Shown in pieces: positions 35,557 through 44,518 of a DNA stretch of 64,000 nucleotides. A program made the translations under genes and the position numbers. Numbering within the stretch: the first letter of the stretch is position 1; every line of letters starts with the position of its first letter. This DNA comes from Notoacmeibacter marinus. GTDB lineage: Bacteria > Pseudomonadota > Alphaproteobacteria > Rhizobiales > Rhizobiaceae. The notes beneath the pieces are model-generated. The model was not told the origin of the DNA. It did no database searches and was given only the letters and a program-made list of their open reading frames with translations. Where the stretch lies: NCBI RefSeq assembly GCF_002238045.1, contig NZ_NBYO01000002.1, positions 372,001 through 436,000 of the forward strand, written 5' to 3'.

Positions 35557-37952
35557 ACGAGGTTCTGGCCCGCGGCGCGGATCGCAAGCATGACGACGAT
35601 GCCCTGCCTGAAAAGGATGGCGCCGATGCGCAGAGCCATGAGAACGCGCCGGCGCATCAGTCGAAACGCCACGATTCGGCGCATCTGCACGTGGCAGGCC
35701 GCGCGCCCTACACCGACGATCTGCCCGAGCCGCCCGGCACGCTGCACGCCTATCTTGGTCTTTCGACCATCGCCAATGGCCGGATCGAATCGATCGATCT
35801 GGAGGCTGTCCGGGCCCAACCCGACGTGGAGGCGGTCATCACCGCCGACGATCTGGGCCATAATGATGCCAGCGCCTGGCAGATCGGAGACGAGCCCTTC
35901 CTGACAAGCGGGAAGGTCGGCTTTCTCGGACAGCCGGTCTTCATGGTCGTCGCGACCAGCCGCAATGCCGCCCGCCGCGCCTGCCGTCATGCGAAGATCG
36001 CCTATGCCGAGGACACCCCGATCCTCGATGTCGATCAGGCGCGCGAGGCCGGCGGCCGCACCGTTATCGACGGCATGACGCTGGAGCGCGGCGACGCCGA
36101 TGCAGCCCTTGCGAACGCGCCGCGCACGCTGTCCGGCACGATGTTGATCGGCGGGCAGGACCATTTCTACCTGGAAGGTCAGATCGCCTTTGCCGTGCCG
36201 GGCGAGGACGGCACCATGATTGTTTATTCCTCCACGCAGCATCCCTCGGAAACGCAGATGCTGGTCGCCCACGCCCTGCACCGCCCCGCTGCCATGGTCA
36301 CATTGGAAGTCCGCCGCATGGGCGGCGCGTTCGGCGGCAAGGAATCGCAGGCCAACCTCTTCGCCGCGCTTGCGGCCTTCGCCGCCGATCGGCTGGGCGC
36401 GCCGGTAAAGATCCGCCCCGATCGCGATGACGATATGGTGGCGACCGGCAAGCGCCATGATTTCCGCGCCGATTACGAGATCGGCTTCGACGATGAGGGC
36501 GGCATCCACGGTGTCAAATTTACCTATGCGGCGCGCTGCGGTTTTTCCGCCGACCTCTCCGGTCCGGTGACGGACCGCGCGCTCTTCCATTGCGACAACA
36601 CCTATTACTGGCCAGCGGTGAAGGCCGTCTCGCAACCGCTCTTCACCAACACGGTCAGCAACACCGCCTTTCGCGGCTTCGGCGGCCCGCAGGGCATGGT
36701 CGGCGCCGAGCGCGTGATCGAGGAAGTCGCCTTCGCCACCGGCCTCGATCCGCTGGAAGTGCGTCGCCGCAATTTCTACGGCGAGGGCGAGCGAAACCTG
36801 ACGCCCTATCACCAGACGGTCGAGGACTTCGTCCTGCCGCGCATTGTCGACGAGCTGCTGGAAAGTTCGGATTACGAGGCGCGGCGGCAGGCGATACGGC
36901 AGACCAACCGCGACGCGAACGGTTTCAAGCGGCGCGGCATTGCGCTGACGCCCGTCAAGTTCGGCATTTCGTTCACGGCCAGCCATCTCAACCAGGCCGG
37001 CGCGCTGGTCCATATCTACACCGACGGCTCGATCCATCTGAACCATGGCGGCACCGAGATGGGCCAGGGCCTGAACACCAAGGTCGCGCAGGTCGTCGCC
37101 GCCGTGTTCGGCGTGCCCTTGGAGCAGGTGCGGATCACGGCGACCTCGACCGGCAAGGTGCCGAACACCTCCGCCACCGCCGCCTCCTCCGGCGCCGATC
37201 TCAACGGCATGGCGGCCAAGCTGGCGGCGGAGACCATTCGCCAGCGGCTGGTCGATTTCGCCGTGGCCGAACACGGTGTGCCCGCCGAGCAGGTCGTGTT
37301 CCGCGATGGCCAGGTGCAGATCGGCAATCGCGAGGTCGGCTTCGCCGAGTTGGTGGAAGAGGCCTATACCGCCCGTATCTCGCTGTCTTCGACCGGCTAT
37401 TACCGCACGCCGAAAATCCACTGGGACCGCGCATCCGGGCGCGGCCACCCCTTCTACTATTTCGCTTATGGCGCCGCCGTCTCCGAGGTGGAGATCGATA
37501 CGCTCACCGGCGAATATACTGTTGAGCGGGTCGATATTCTGCACGAGACCGGCAACAGCCTGAACCCGGCCATCGACATCGGCCAGATCGAGGGCGGCTT
37601 CGCCCAGGGCATGGGATGGCTGACCACAGAAGAACTGGTCTGGGACGAGAAGGGCCGCCTACTAACCCACGCGCCATCGACCTACAAGATCCCGCTGGCC
37701 TCCGACATGCCGCGCCAGTTCAACGTCGCCCTGGCCGAATGGTCACGCGCACACGAGCCGACCGTCTTTCGCAGCAAGGCCGTGGGCGAGCCGCCCTTCA
37801 TGCTCGCCATCTCTGTGCTTCATGCGCTTTCGGACGCGGTGGCCTCCGTCGCCGACTATACAATCTGTCCACGCCTCGACGCGCCGGCGACGCCGGAACA
37901 CATCCTGATGACCATTGAGCGTTTGCGGGCCGACTCCAAGACCGCAAACTGA
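35553..37952 (+). CDS. xdhB: Xanthine dehydrogenase large subunit XdhB (molybdopterin)
   Basis: A 799-residue molybdopterin-binding subunit. Features include GGQDHFYLEGQIAFAV, YSSTQHPSETQMLVAHAL, RRMGGAFGGKESQA (Mo-cofactor binding), NTAFRGFGGPQGM and the catalytic Glu in KAVGEPPFMLA near the C-terminus. It oxidises hypoxanthine and xanthine to urate. The N-terminal about 40 residues are charged and variable. ATG 35553 overlaps the xdhA stop (ATGA). Confidence 0.94.
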   Translation: MNEVLARGADRKHDDDALPEKDGADAQSHENAPAHQSKRHDSAHLHVAGRAPYTDDLPEPPGTLHAYLGLSTIANGRIESIDLEAVRAQPDVEAVITADDLGHNDASAWQIGDEPFLTSGKVGFLGQPVFMVVATSRNAARRACRHAKIAYAEDTPILDVDQAREAGGRTVIDGMTLERGDADAALANAPRTLSGTMLIGGQDHFYLEGQIAFAVPGEDGTMIVYSSTQHPSETQMLVAHALHRPAAMVTLEVRRMGGAFGGKESQANLFAALAAFAADRLGAPVKIRPDRDDDMVATGKRHDFRADYEIGFDDEGGIHGVKFTYAARCGFSADLSGPVTDRALFHCDNTYYWPAVKAVSQPLFTNTVSNTAFRGFGGPQGMVGAERVIEEVAFATGLDPLEVRRRNFYGEGERNLTPYHQTVEDFVLPRIVDELLESSDYEARRQAIRQTNRDANGFKRRGIALTPVKFGISFTASHLNQAGALVHIYTDGSIHLNHGGTEMGQGLNTKVAQVVAAVFGVPLEQVRITATSTGKVPNTSATAASSGADLNGMAAKLAAETIRQRLVDFAVAEHGVPAEQVVFRDGQVQIGNREVGFAELVEEAYTARISLSSTGYYRTPKIHWDRASGRGHPFYYFAYGAAVSEVEIDTLTGEYTVERVDILHETGNSLNPAIDIGQIEGGFAQGMGWLTTEELVWDEKGRLLTHAPSTYKIPLASDMPRQFNVALAEWSRAHEPTVFRSKAVGEPPFMLAISVLHALSDAVASVADYTICPRLDAPATPEHILMTIERLRADSKTAN

Positions 37953-38758
37953 TGCGCGCGCGCGATCTCGACACCCTTATTGCGTCTGGCATGGGGGCGG
38001 TTCTTGTGTCCGTCGCGGACACGAAAGGCTCAACGCCGCGCGAGGCTGGCGCCCTTATGATCGTGACGGAGAATTCCGCGCTCGGCACGATCGGCGGCGG
38101 CGCACTCGAGTTTCGAGCGATTGATCAGGCGCGGCAGATGCTGTCATCGGGAACAGCGGATGAGCAGGTGATGGACCTGCCGCTCGGCCCGGAAATCGGC
38201 CAGTGCTGCGGCGGGCGTGTTGTCCTGTCGCTCAGAACGGGCGATCGGGCGATGCTCGAAGATCTGCGGGAGGAACTGACACGGCGGCAGAGCGGTCAGC
38301 CGATCGTGCTGATCTTCGGTGGCGGCCATGTCGGCACGGCGCTGGCAAGGGCGCTCGCGCCCCTGCCCTTCCGCACACGCATGATCGAAACGCGGGCCGA
38401 TGTCCTGCCCGCCGATCTGCCGGTTCCCCACACTGTTCTGGCGATGCCGGAGCAGGAGGTCAGAACGGCGCCGGCCGGATCGGCCATCATCGTCCTGACC
38501 CACGATCATGCGCTCGATTATCTGATCGTGTCCGAGGCGCTGCGGCGCAACGATCTCGCTTATGTCGGGCTGATCGGTTCGAAAACCAAGCGCGCGACCT
38601 TCGAGAACCGGTGGCGCAGGGAAGGCAATGCAGCTGAACCGATGGAGAGGCTTGTCTGCCCTATCGGCGGCGACGCAGTGAAGGACAAGCGCCCGGAAGT
38701 GATTGCCGCTTTGGCCGTCGCTGAAATTGCTACCGCACTGCTCGATCCGGCGCGGTAG
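37952..38758 (+). CDS. xdhC: Xanthine dehydrogenase accessory protein XdhC
   Basis: A 268-residue protein of the XdhC/CoxI family. The N-terminal part has VSVADTKGSTPREAGALMIV and GTIGGGALEF; the C-terminal Rossmann part has LIFGGGHVGTALARAL and YVGLIGSKTKRATFE. It binds and sulfurates the molybdenum cofactor and inserts it into XdhB. The start overlaps the xdhB stop by 1 nt, completing the xdhABC operon. Confidence 0.94.
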   Translation: MRARDLDTLIASGMGAVLVSVADTKGSTPREAGALMIVTENSALGTIGGGALEFRAIDQARQMLSSGTADEQVMDLPLGPEIGQCCGGRVVLSLRTGDRAMLEDLREELTRRQSGQPIVLIFGGGHVGTALARALAPLPFRTRMIETRADVLPADLPVPHTVLAMPEQEVRTAPAGSAIIVLTHDHALDYLIVSEALRRNDLAYVGLIGSKTKRATFENRWRREGNAAEPMERLVCPIGGDAVKDKRPEVIAALAVAEIATALLDPAR

Positions 38759-38783
38759 CACCGGATCGAATGCTTAGCGCAGC

Positions 38784-39269
38784 TTAATGCGCGTCGTCCG
38801 ACGAGTCGGCGTTCAGACCGCCGAACTGTTCCGGACCGATCTTTTCGTAGAGGTGAAGCTGCGTTTCCAGGAAGTCGACATGACCTTCCTCGTCCTTCAG
38901 TAGTTCCTCGAACAGCTTCATCGTAACGTAATCACCCACTTCATCGCAGATTTCCCGCGATTCCTTGTAGGACTTGATGGCTTCGAATTCACCGGCCAGA
39001 TCAGCTTCGAGCACTTCCTTGACGTTCTGGCCGATCCTTAGCGGGGCGACCGACTGAAGGTTCGGGTGACCCTCGAGGAAGATGATCCGGTCGATCAGCT
39101 TGTCGGCGTGATTCATCTCTTCGATGCTCTCTTCACGCTCCTTCTTGGCCAGCTTCGTAAAGCCCCAATCCATCAGCAGACGGTAATGCACCCAGTACTG
39201 GTTGATCGCACCCAATTCCAAAAAAAGCGCCTCGTTGAGGCGCTCGATCACACGATCATGACCCTTCAT
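38784..39269 (-). CDS. bfr: Bacterioferritin
   Basis: A 161-residue four-helix ferritin. Ferroxidase ligands appear in order: Glu18 ([13 protein letters not shown]), Glu51 and His54 ([12 protein letters not shown]), Glu94 ([12 protein letters not shown]), Glu127 and His130 ([13 protein letters not shown]); Met52 is the expected heme ligand. It forms a 24-subunit iron store. ATG 39269 is the family start; an upstream open frame is not coding. It follows bfd by 28 nt in one operon. Confidence 0.95.
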   Translation of the reverse strand: MKGHDRVIERLNEALFLELGAINQYWVHYRLLMDWGFTKLAKKEREESIEEMNHADKLIDRIIFLEGHPNLQSVAPLRIGQNVKEVLEADLAGEFEAIKSYKESREICDEVGDYVTMKLFEELLKDEEGHVDFLETQLHLYEKIGPEQFGGLNADSSDDAH

Positions 39270-39297
39270 AAAATGTTCCTTTGACGCAATTGGTTGT

Positions 39298-39615
39298 TCA
39301 GGCCGCGCGAACGGAAGACAGTCTGGCGCGCGCATCTTTGCGCTTCTGCTCCAGCCGGCTATGCTCGGACCGCAGCCGATCGATGAAGCATATGACTTCG
39401 GCGGGTGGCGTAGCAAGGCGCTGATGATAGGCTTCGGTCGTTTCCACGATGATATCGACCACGCCGGGAAAACAGCCGCAGCATCGACCGCGTTTTTCCA
39501 TAGCGTGATAAACCTGAACCGGCACGATCAACCGCCAGGGATCGGCATCCAGCAGCTCTGTAATAACGTCCCGGATTTCCTGGGCCGATATCATGTTACA
39601 ACTGCAGACGAGCAC
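39298..39615 (-). CDS. bfd: Bacterioferritin-associated ferredoxin (long form)
   Basis: A 105-residue protein beginning [16 protein letters not shown], with a 2Fe-2S site formed by Cys4, Cys6 and the CCGC motif at 45-48. Bfd reduces Fe(III) in bacterioferritin to release stored iron. GTG 39615 with AAGGA upstream gives the family N-terminus; an in-frame ATG-type extension to 39672 covers the promoter. The charged C-terminal tail after residue 70 makes it longer than the 64-residue E. coli Bfd. Operon bfd-bfr, divergent from rirA. Confidence 0.85.
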   Translation of the reverse strand: MLVCSCNMISAQEIRDVITELLDADPWRLIVPVQVYHAMEKRGRCCGCFPGVVDIIVETTEAYHQRLATPPAEVICFIDRLRSEHSRLEQKRKDARARLSSVRAA

Positions 39616-39681
39616 GGCATGTTCCTTAGCCTGAAGGCCTCGAAAAATAGTCGTTGCGGAAAGCGGTGTCAAAATGTCTAG

Positions 39682-39697
39682 TTTGGAATTGCTCTAA
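39682..39697. promoter_or_regulatory. ICE/Irr-type box between bfd and rirA
   Basis: The sequence TTTGGAATTGCTCTAA matches 14 of 16 positions of the iron control element TTTAGAATTGTTCTAA recognised by Irr in Hyphomicrobiales. It lies in the divergent promoter region, 66 nt before rirA and 67 nt before bfd, so it may control both. Confidence 0.65.
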
Positions 39698-39747
39698 TCT
39701 GCCGGCTGTATTACACACAGGACGCACGATGGAGTCTGGAGGCATCT

Positions 39748-40188
39748 ATGCGGCTGACACGGCAAACAAATTACGCAATCCGGATGATGATGTACTGCGC
39801 TTCGAACCCCGAGGATCTGAGCCGTATTCCCGATATCGCAAAGGCTGCGGAAGTGCCGGAGCTCTATCTCTTTAAAATCCTCAAACCGCTGGTCGCCGCC
39901 AATTTGATGAAGACAGTCCGCGGACGCAAAGGTGGTGTTTGCCTGGCCAGGCCGGCCACCGAAATCACGCTGTTCGATATCGTTCGCGTAACGGAAGAGG
40001 GCTTCTTCATGGCGGACTGCTTCGAGGACGGCGAGACGACCTGTCCGCTCGTTGATCATTGCAGCCTGAATGCGGCCCTGCGCGAGGCGCTGAATGCCTT
40101 CCTCAACGTGCTGAGCCGGCATACGCTCGCCGGCCTGGTGAAGGAACGGCCGGAGATTCCCGAACTGTTCGGCCTGGAAGTCGCCTGA
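39748..40188 (+). CDS. rirA: Iron-responsive Rrf2-family regulator RirA
   Basis: A 146-residue Rrf2 protein. The winged helix (1-65: MRLTRQTNYAIRMMMYC, LFKILKPLVAANLMKTVRGR) is followed by the Fe-S cysteines Cys91, Cys99 and Cys105 (MADCFEDGETTCPLVDHC) in the RirA spacing. Loaded with an Fe-S cluster, RirA represses iron uptake genes in iron-replete rhizobia. GGAGG lies 6 nt before ATG 39748. It is divergent from bfd-bfr, coupling iron storage with iron regulation. Confidence 0.93.
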   Translation: MRLTRQTNYAIRMMMYCASNPEDLSRIPDIAKAAEVPELYLFKILKPLVAANLMKTVRGRKGGVCLARPATEITLFDIVRVTEEGFFMADCFEDGETTCPLVDHCSLNAALREALNAFLNVLSRHTLAGLVKERPEIPELFGLEVA

Positions 40189-40285
40189 CAGCGAATACGA
40201 CTTCTCTTCGCAGCATTCTCGAACCGGAAATTAACCATCCTCTGGCATTCGTGAAGCCTGTTTGCGAATGCAGAGGACCTACTGG

Positions 40286-41110
40286 ATGGATGCCGTATCG
40301 CTTTGGGAACTCTTACCCGGCCTGACAGCAGGCGGCATTTGCCTTGTCGCCGTCCTGGCATGTCTGTCACTTGCGACCCTTACGATGATCGCGGGCAGGC
40401 AAATCGCAATGGTTCGCACATCGACCGGACAAACCACAAAAGCGGAACGAGCCGTTTCGCTTTTTCGAAGAGGTCAAATCCAGCGCGCGCGGACGCAGCT
40501 CCGCGATGATCGGAGCGGAGCCGGACAGGCGCTCGCGCTCATTCTAACCAAACATGATGAGGGTGACTTCTCCCGCCCCCAGATCGAAGAGGCAATCGTC
40601 GGATTTGTTACCGACCGTCATCATAGCCACGCAACAGGCCTTCCCTTTCTGGATTTTGCGGTTCGCGCCGCACCGGTGCTCGGTCTAGCCGGCCCGTTCA
40701 TCGGCATGTGGGATGTTCTTCGCTGGCTGCTCGCGGCCGAAGGAGCGGCGAGCGCCTCCATCCTGCTGGGCAGCCTATGGTTCGCTTTGTTCACCCTGTC
40801 CGTCGGCGCCATCGTCAGCCTAGGCGCTTTGAAAGCCTTGAACGCGTTTGAAGAGCGACTGGAAAGCGAGCGACGCGCAATCGAGCGCACGACCGCTGAC
40901 CTCCTATCCTTATTGGAAGAGCAGCAGGCTTTGGAGACGAAATCAGGACTTGAAGCTGAAGCCGCTCAAAGCCTCGCGCAGACGCCGCCATCCCATCTCG
41001 CCACTCGGCAGGCCCAGCCGCAGCAGAGGCGGGTCGAACGCAAAACGCCGCGTCCAGATACCCGCACAGCCAAGGCTCTCGAACAACGCCGGCACGCTTT
41101 GGCCGCGTAA
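40286..41110 (+). CDS. MotA/TolQ/ExbB-like membrane protein with C-terminal tail overprinted on cobC
   Basis: A 274-residue protein with one membrane segment near the N-terminus (GLTAGGICLVAVLACLSLA) and two close together at about 125-195, containing FAVRAAPVLGLAGPFIGM, which resembles the proton-channel signature of ExbB/TolQ/MotA. A coiled-coil-like stretch (FEERLESERRAIERTTAD) follows, then a basic Gln/Arg/Pro/Ala-rich tail. AGAGGA lies 8 nt before ATG 40286. No ExbD, TolR or TonB gene adjoins it. The last 56 codons (from 40943) run antisense to the 3' end of cobC, an overlap of 168 nt. Function unknown beyond the fold. Confidence 0.6.
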   Translation: MDAVSLWELLPGLTAGGICLVAVLACLSLATLTMIAGRQIAMVRTSTGQTTKAERAVSLFRRGQIQRARTQLRDDRSGAGQALALILTKHDEGDFSRPQIEEAIVGFVTDRHHSHATGLPFLDFAVRAAPVLGLAGPFIGMWDVLRWLLAAEGAASASILLGSLWFALFTLSVGAIVSLGALKALNAFEERLESERRAIERTTADLLSLLEEQQALETKSGLEAEAAQSLAQTPPSHLATRQAQPQQRRVERKTPRPDTRTAKALEQRRHALAA

Positions 41111-42016
41111 GGTTCGAAAGAGCGGGCCGACGCCCTTTGGCTCCAGGCCACGTTCCGCAAGAAGATCATCCATCCGCCTGCCTGCTTCATGAAGCCGCGC
41201 ACGTTGCTCGCTCTGCCAGTCAATGTCGGCCAGCGCCTGACGCCCAACGGCGATGGCGGGGCCGGAGACGGGCCAGGGGCCAACCGCCGCAGCCAGCTTC
41301 TCTGCAACGGGTCGCGCCGCAAGAGCAAAGCTCAGCCGCAGACCCGCAAGGCCATAGAATTTCCCGACCGAACGCAACACGACGATGGCGCCATTGTCGA
41401 CGTGGCCGCCGAGGGATTGCCCCGCATCGCCAAGGCTGTCCATGAAAGCCTCATCGACGATCAACAGACCATCGCGCCGGGCCATCTGCCTGCCAAGCGC
41501 CAGAAGGTCGGTCCGGGCGACCAGCGTGCCGGTCGGATTGTTCGGATTGACGACGATGGCAATGCACGCATCCTCACCGAGCTGGTCCGGCATGGTTACA
41601 TGCTGAACGCGATGGCCCGCCTGGCAGCAAAGGCGCTCGTGTTCGGCATAGGTGGGGCCGAGAATGGCCGCGCGGCTGGGCGGCAAGAGGCGAAGAACCG
41701 CCGCCATAAGCGGCTGGGTGCCGCTGCCTGCGACGATCTCCCCGGCCTCCGCGCCATAGGCGGACGCGGCGGCCCGGCAAAGCGCGGCGAGATCGCCTGC
41801 CTCCGGCAGCCGTGTCCAGCTCTCCGCGGCTATGGCCGGCACCGGATAGGCGAAGGGGCTGATGCCGGTCGAAAGGTCGATCCACGGCGTCGGTGCGTCG
41901 GGAAACAGCCGCCGCGCATCGTCCAGATCACCGCCATGGCTGATAGGCGGCATGACCGGTCCATCTTCGATCGAACGGTGCGCTTCTTCTTCGACGATGA
42001 TCCGTTCAGCGCGCAT
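40943..42016 (-). CDS. cobC: Threonine-phosphate decarboxylase CobC
   Basis: A 357-residue aminotransferase-fold PLP enzyme. Family features: [45 protein letters not shown] and the PLP Lys region [16 protein letters not shown]. It makes (R)-1-amino-2-propanol O-phosphate for the cobalamin nucleotide loop, used by CbiB. ATG 42016 overlaps the cobQ end by 11 nt; an internal ATG at 41953 (MPPISHGG) fits the family N-terminus better. Its 3' end overlaps the ExbB-like gene. Confidence 0.9.
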   Translation of the reverse strand: MRAERIIVEEEAHRSIEDGPVMPPISHGGDLDDARRLFPDAPTPWIDLSTGISPFAYPVPAIAAESWTRLPEAGDLAALCRAAASAYGAEAGEIVAGSGTQPLMAAVLRLLPPSRAAILGPTYAEHERLCCQAGHRVQHVTMPDQLGEDACIAIVVNPNNPTGTLVARTDLLALGRQMARRDGLLIVDEAFMDSLGDAGQSLGGHVDNGAIVVLRSVGKFYGLAGLRLSFALAARPVAEKLAAAVGPWPVSGPAIAVGRQALADIDWQSEQRARLHEAGRRMDDLLAERGLEPKGVGPLFRTLRGQSVPALFESLGCAGIWTRRFAFDPPLLRLGLPSGEMGWRRLREALSGFSFKS

Positions 42017-43499
42017 GGCTCAGCAGTCCGTCGATGTCGCAATGGGTTTCGAGATGATCGGCGAAACCGTCCAGAACGGTTTCGATCTCCGCTTCATAGG
42101 ATTGCGCCCCGCCCGAACCGCCGAGCCCTTCGAGAAACTGCCGGCGAAACACGTCATTTGCGAAGACGCCGTGCAAATAGGTGCCGACGGTCCGGCCGTC
42201 CCCGCTTCTCGCGCCTTCCGCCGAACCATCGGCAAAATGCGCGAAGGGACGCGAACAGTCCGGCCCGCGTGTCTCGCCCATATGCATTTCGTAGCCCTTA
42301 AGCATGCATGGCGACGCGCCAGCGGTCGTCACCTCCACTTCGACGAGCCGCTTCTCGGTAGCGATGGTTGTCTCGACATCGAGAAGACCAAGGCCGTCCA
42401 TCCGATCCGGCCCGCCTTCGATGCCGCCGGGATCGACCAGGGTCCGGCCGAGCATCTGATAGCCGCCACAAAGACCGAACACCGTTCCACCCCGCCGATG
42501 ATGTGCCATGATGTCGTGCGCCAGGCCGCTCTCATGCAGGACGGCAAGATCGGCCAATGTTGCCTTGGAGCCCGGCAGGATCACGCAATCGACATGCGCC
42601 GGCAGAACCTCGTGTGGCCCGATCCGCATCAGCCTGACATCCGGTTCGGCCGCGAGCGGATCCAGATCGTCGAAATTGGAGACCGACGGCAGCGCGATCA
42701 TCGCGATGGACACCGTGGCATCCGGTCTTTCGGCCAGCCTTGCGCGCAACGCCAGCGCATCTTCCGCCGGCAGCTTGGCCGCATCCTCGAAATGCAGCAC
42801 GAGACCGAAGGAGGGCCAACCGGTACGCCGTTCGATCTCCGCCATACCGGTCTCGAAAAGGGATGGATCGCCGCGAAACCGGTTCACCAAGAACCCGCAG
42901 ATCAGTTCGGCGTCGGCGGGATCGACCACGGCTTTCGTTCCGACAAGCGAAGCGATCACCCCGCCGCGATCGATATCGCCGATCAGCACAACCGGCACAT
43001 CGGCCTGCCGCGCAAAGCCCATATTGGCGATGTCGCCGGCGCGCAGATTGATCTCGGCGGCGGAGCCGGCGCCTTCTATCAGTACGATATCTGCCGCGTC
43101 GCGAAGGCGTTCGAAACTCGCCATCACATCGCACATCAATTGCGGTTTCAGCGCTTGATAGGCGGCGGCCTTCGCAACGCCCTCCACCCGGCCATGCACG
43201 ACGATTTGCGAGCCGTTGCCGCCCTGCGGTTTCAGCAGAACCGGATTGAAATCGGTATGTGGCGCGACACCGCAGGCCCGCGCCTGAAGCGCCTGAGCGC
43301 GGCCGATCTCGCCGCCATCGGCGGTGACGGCGGCATTGTTGCTCATGTTCTGCGGCTTGAACGGGCGCACGGTGAGGCCGCGCCGCGTCAGTGCACGGCA
43401 GAGGCCGGCAACGATCAGGCTCTTGCCGACATCCGACCCCGTCCCCTGAAACATCAGGGCGCGGCCTGTCGGTGCCCCGGATTGCGAGCGAGCGTTCAT
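42006..43499 (-). CDS. cobQ: Cobyric acid synthase CobQ
   Basis: A 497-residue glutamine-dependent amidase that amidates four side chains of adenosylcobyrinate diamide. The ATPase half begins [18 protein letters not shown]; the class I glutaminase-like half has the nucleophile in [11 protein letters not shown] and a His in YLHGVFAND. The length is standard. It lies between cobO (5 nt upstream) and cobC. Confidence 0.95.
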   Translation of the reverse strand: MNARSQSGAPTGRALMFQGTGSDVGKSLIVAGLCRALTRRGLTVRPFKPQNMSNNAAVTADGGEIGRAQALQARACGVAPHTDFNPVLLKPQGGNGSQIVVHGRVEGVAKAAAYQALKPQLMCDVMASFERLRDAADIVLIEGAGSAAEINLRAGDIANMGFARQADVPVVLIGDIDRGGVIASLVGTKAVVDPADAELICGFLVNRFRGDPSLFETGMAEIERRTGWPSFGLVLHFEDAAKLPAEDALALRARLAERPDATVSIAMIALPSVSNFDDLDPLAAEPDVRLMRIGPHEVLPAHVDCVILPGSKATLADLAVLHESGLAHDIMAHHRRGGTVFGLCGGYQMLGRTLVDPGGIEGGPDRMDGLGLLDVETTIATEKRLVEVEVTTAGASPCMLKGYEMHMGETRGPDCSRPFAHFADGSAEGARSGDGRTVGTYLHGVFANDVFRRQFLEGLGGSGGAQSYEAEIETVLDGFADHLETHCDIDGLLSHAR

Positions 43500-43504
43500 C
43501 GGCC

Positions 43505-44113
43505 CTAGAACTCGATCCCTTCCTGCGCCTTCACGCCGGCTTTGAAGTGATGCTTTACCGCCCCCATCTCCGTGACGAGATCGGCGGCCTCAATCAGTTC
43601 CGGCTTGGCGTTCCGCCCCGTCACGACGATATGCAGATCCTCTCGCCGGTTCCGGAGCGTCCCGACGACTTCGGACAGATCGAGATGGTCGTAGCGCAGT
43701 GCGATATTGAGTTCGTCGAGGACCAGAAGCGCGATGGATGGGTCGGCCATCAGTTCATTGGCCTTGGCCCAGGCGGCTTCGGCGGCGGCGACGTCCCGCC
43801 CGCGATCCTGGGTTTCCCAGGTGAACCCCTCGCCCAGAATATGCAGCGCGATCTGATCTCCGAACCGTTTCAGCGCTTCGGCTTCGCCCGTCTCCCAGGC
43901 GCCCTTGCCGAACTGGACAATGCCGACGCGCTTTCCATAGCCAAGCATCCGCAAAACGAGACCGAATGCCGCCGTGCTCTTGCCTTTTCCCGGTCCCGTA
44001 TGGACCAGAAGAAGGCCCTTCTTCTCGACGGTCTTGGAGGCGACTTCGGCATCCTGAATCGCCTTGCGCTTTTCCATCTTTGCGCGGTGCCGCTCGGCTT
44101 CGTTCTTCTGCAT
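43505..44113 (-). CDS. cobO: Corrinoid adenosyltransferase CobO
   Basis: A 202-residue ATP:cob(I)yrinate adenosyltransferase. P-loop [19 protein letters not shown], then [16 protein letters not shown] and the C-terminal [21 protein letters not shown], typical of CobO/BtuR. It adds the upper adenosyl ligand. It is the first gene of the minus-strand cobO-cobQ-cobC operon, divergent from the riboswitch-led plus-strand operon. Confidence 0.94.
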   Translation of the reverse strand: MQKNEAERHRAKMEKRKAIQDAEVASKTVEKKGLLLVHTGPGKGKSTAAFGLVLRMLGYGKRVGIVQFGKGAWETGEAEALKRFGDQIALHILGEGFTWETQDRGRDVAAAEAAWAKANELMADPSIALLVLDELNIALRYDHLDLSEVVGTLRNRREDLHIVVTGRNAKPELIEAADLVTEMGAVKHHFKAGVKAQEGIEF

Positions 44114-44226
44114 TCCATTCGCCTTCCATTCGAAAGAGAAACGTCACCTGCCCGATTTCGGGATCGGAACGCAAGGTCGGGCGACTGTTGCGAAGTCTGT
44201 CCGCCTCCGTTAGAGATTGCGCCGTC

Positions 44227-44405
44227 TGGTTCTTCCCGGAAGGGAAGCGAAGAGGGAATACGGTGCGGCGGGAAAACCGCCCAATCCGTAGCCGCCCCCG
44301 CGACTGTAAGCGGTCCGCGCAGATCCAATAAGCCACTCGGCCCTTTTTCGCCGGGGAAGGTGGATCGAGCGATCGGCCGCAAGCCAGGAGACCTGCCAGA
44401 CCGAT
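44227..44405 (+). promoter_or_regulatory. Cobalamin (adenosylcobalamin) riboswitch
   Basis: A conserved cobalamin aptamer read on the plus strand: a 5' hairpin TTCCCGGAAGGGAA, AGGGAATACGGTGCGG, the core GCCCCCGCGACTGTAAGCGG, AAGCCACTCGG with GGGGAAGGTGG, and the B12 box AGCCAGGAGACCTGCC at 44382-44397. Boundaries are approximate. It lies 114 nt before the His-rich gene and should shut down the cobW-cobN... operon when cobalamin is plentiful. I cannot see a clear terminator; control may be at translation of the first gene. Confidence 0.95.
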
Positions 44406-44518
44406 GAAACCGTGAGCGCTGTCGGTGGGACGGCGAGGAAGGACCGACTATGTTTCTGCACGTCGCTTCGGCGATCCCGACATCGTATCCGCGAACCGAT
44501 TTCGATCGGTTCTAGATC

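Noticed and set aside
35535-37544. Very long open frame (about 670 codons) antisense to xdhB; similar long antisense frames at 34225-35553, 41862-43508, 47074-48177 and 53036-54193
   Set aside because: These mirror highly conserved genes on the other strand, lack recognisable domains and ribosome binding sites, and are expected from high third-position GC codon use.
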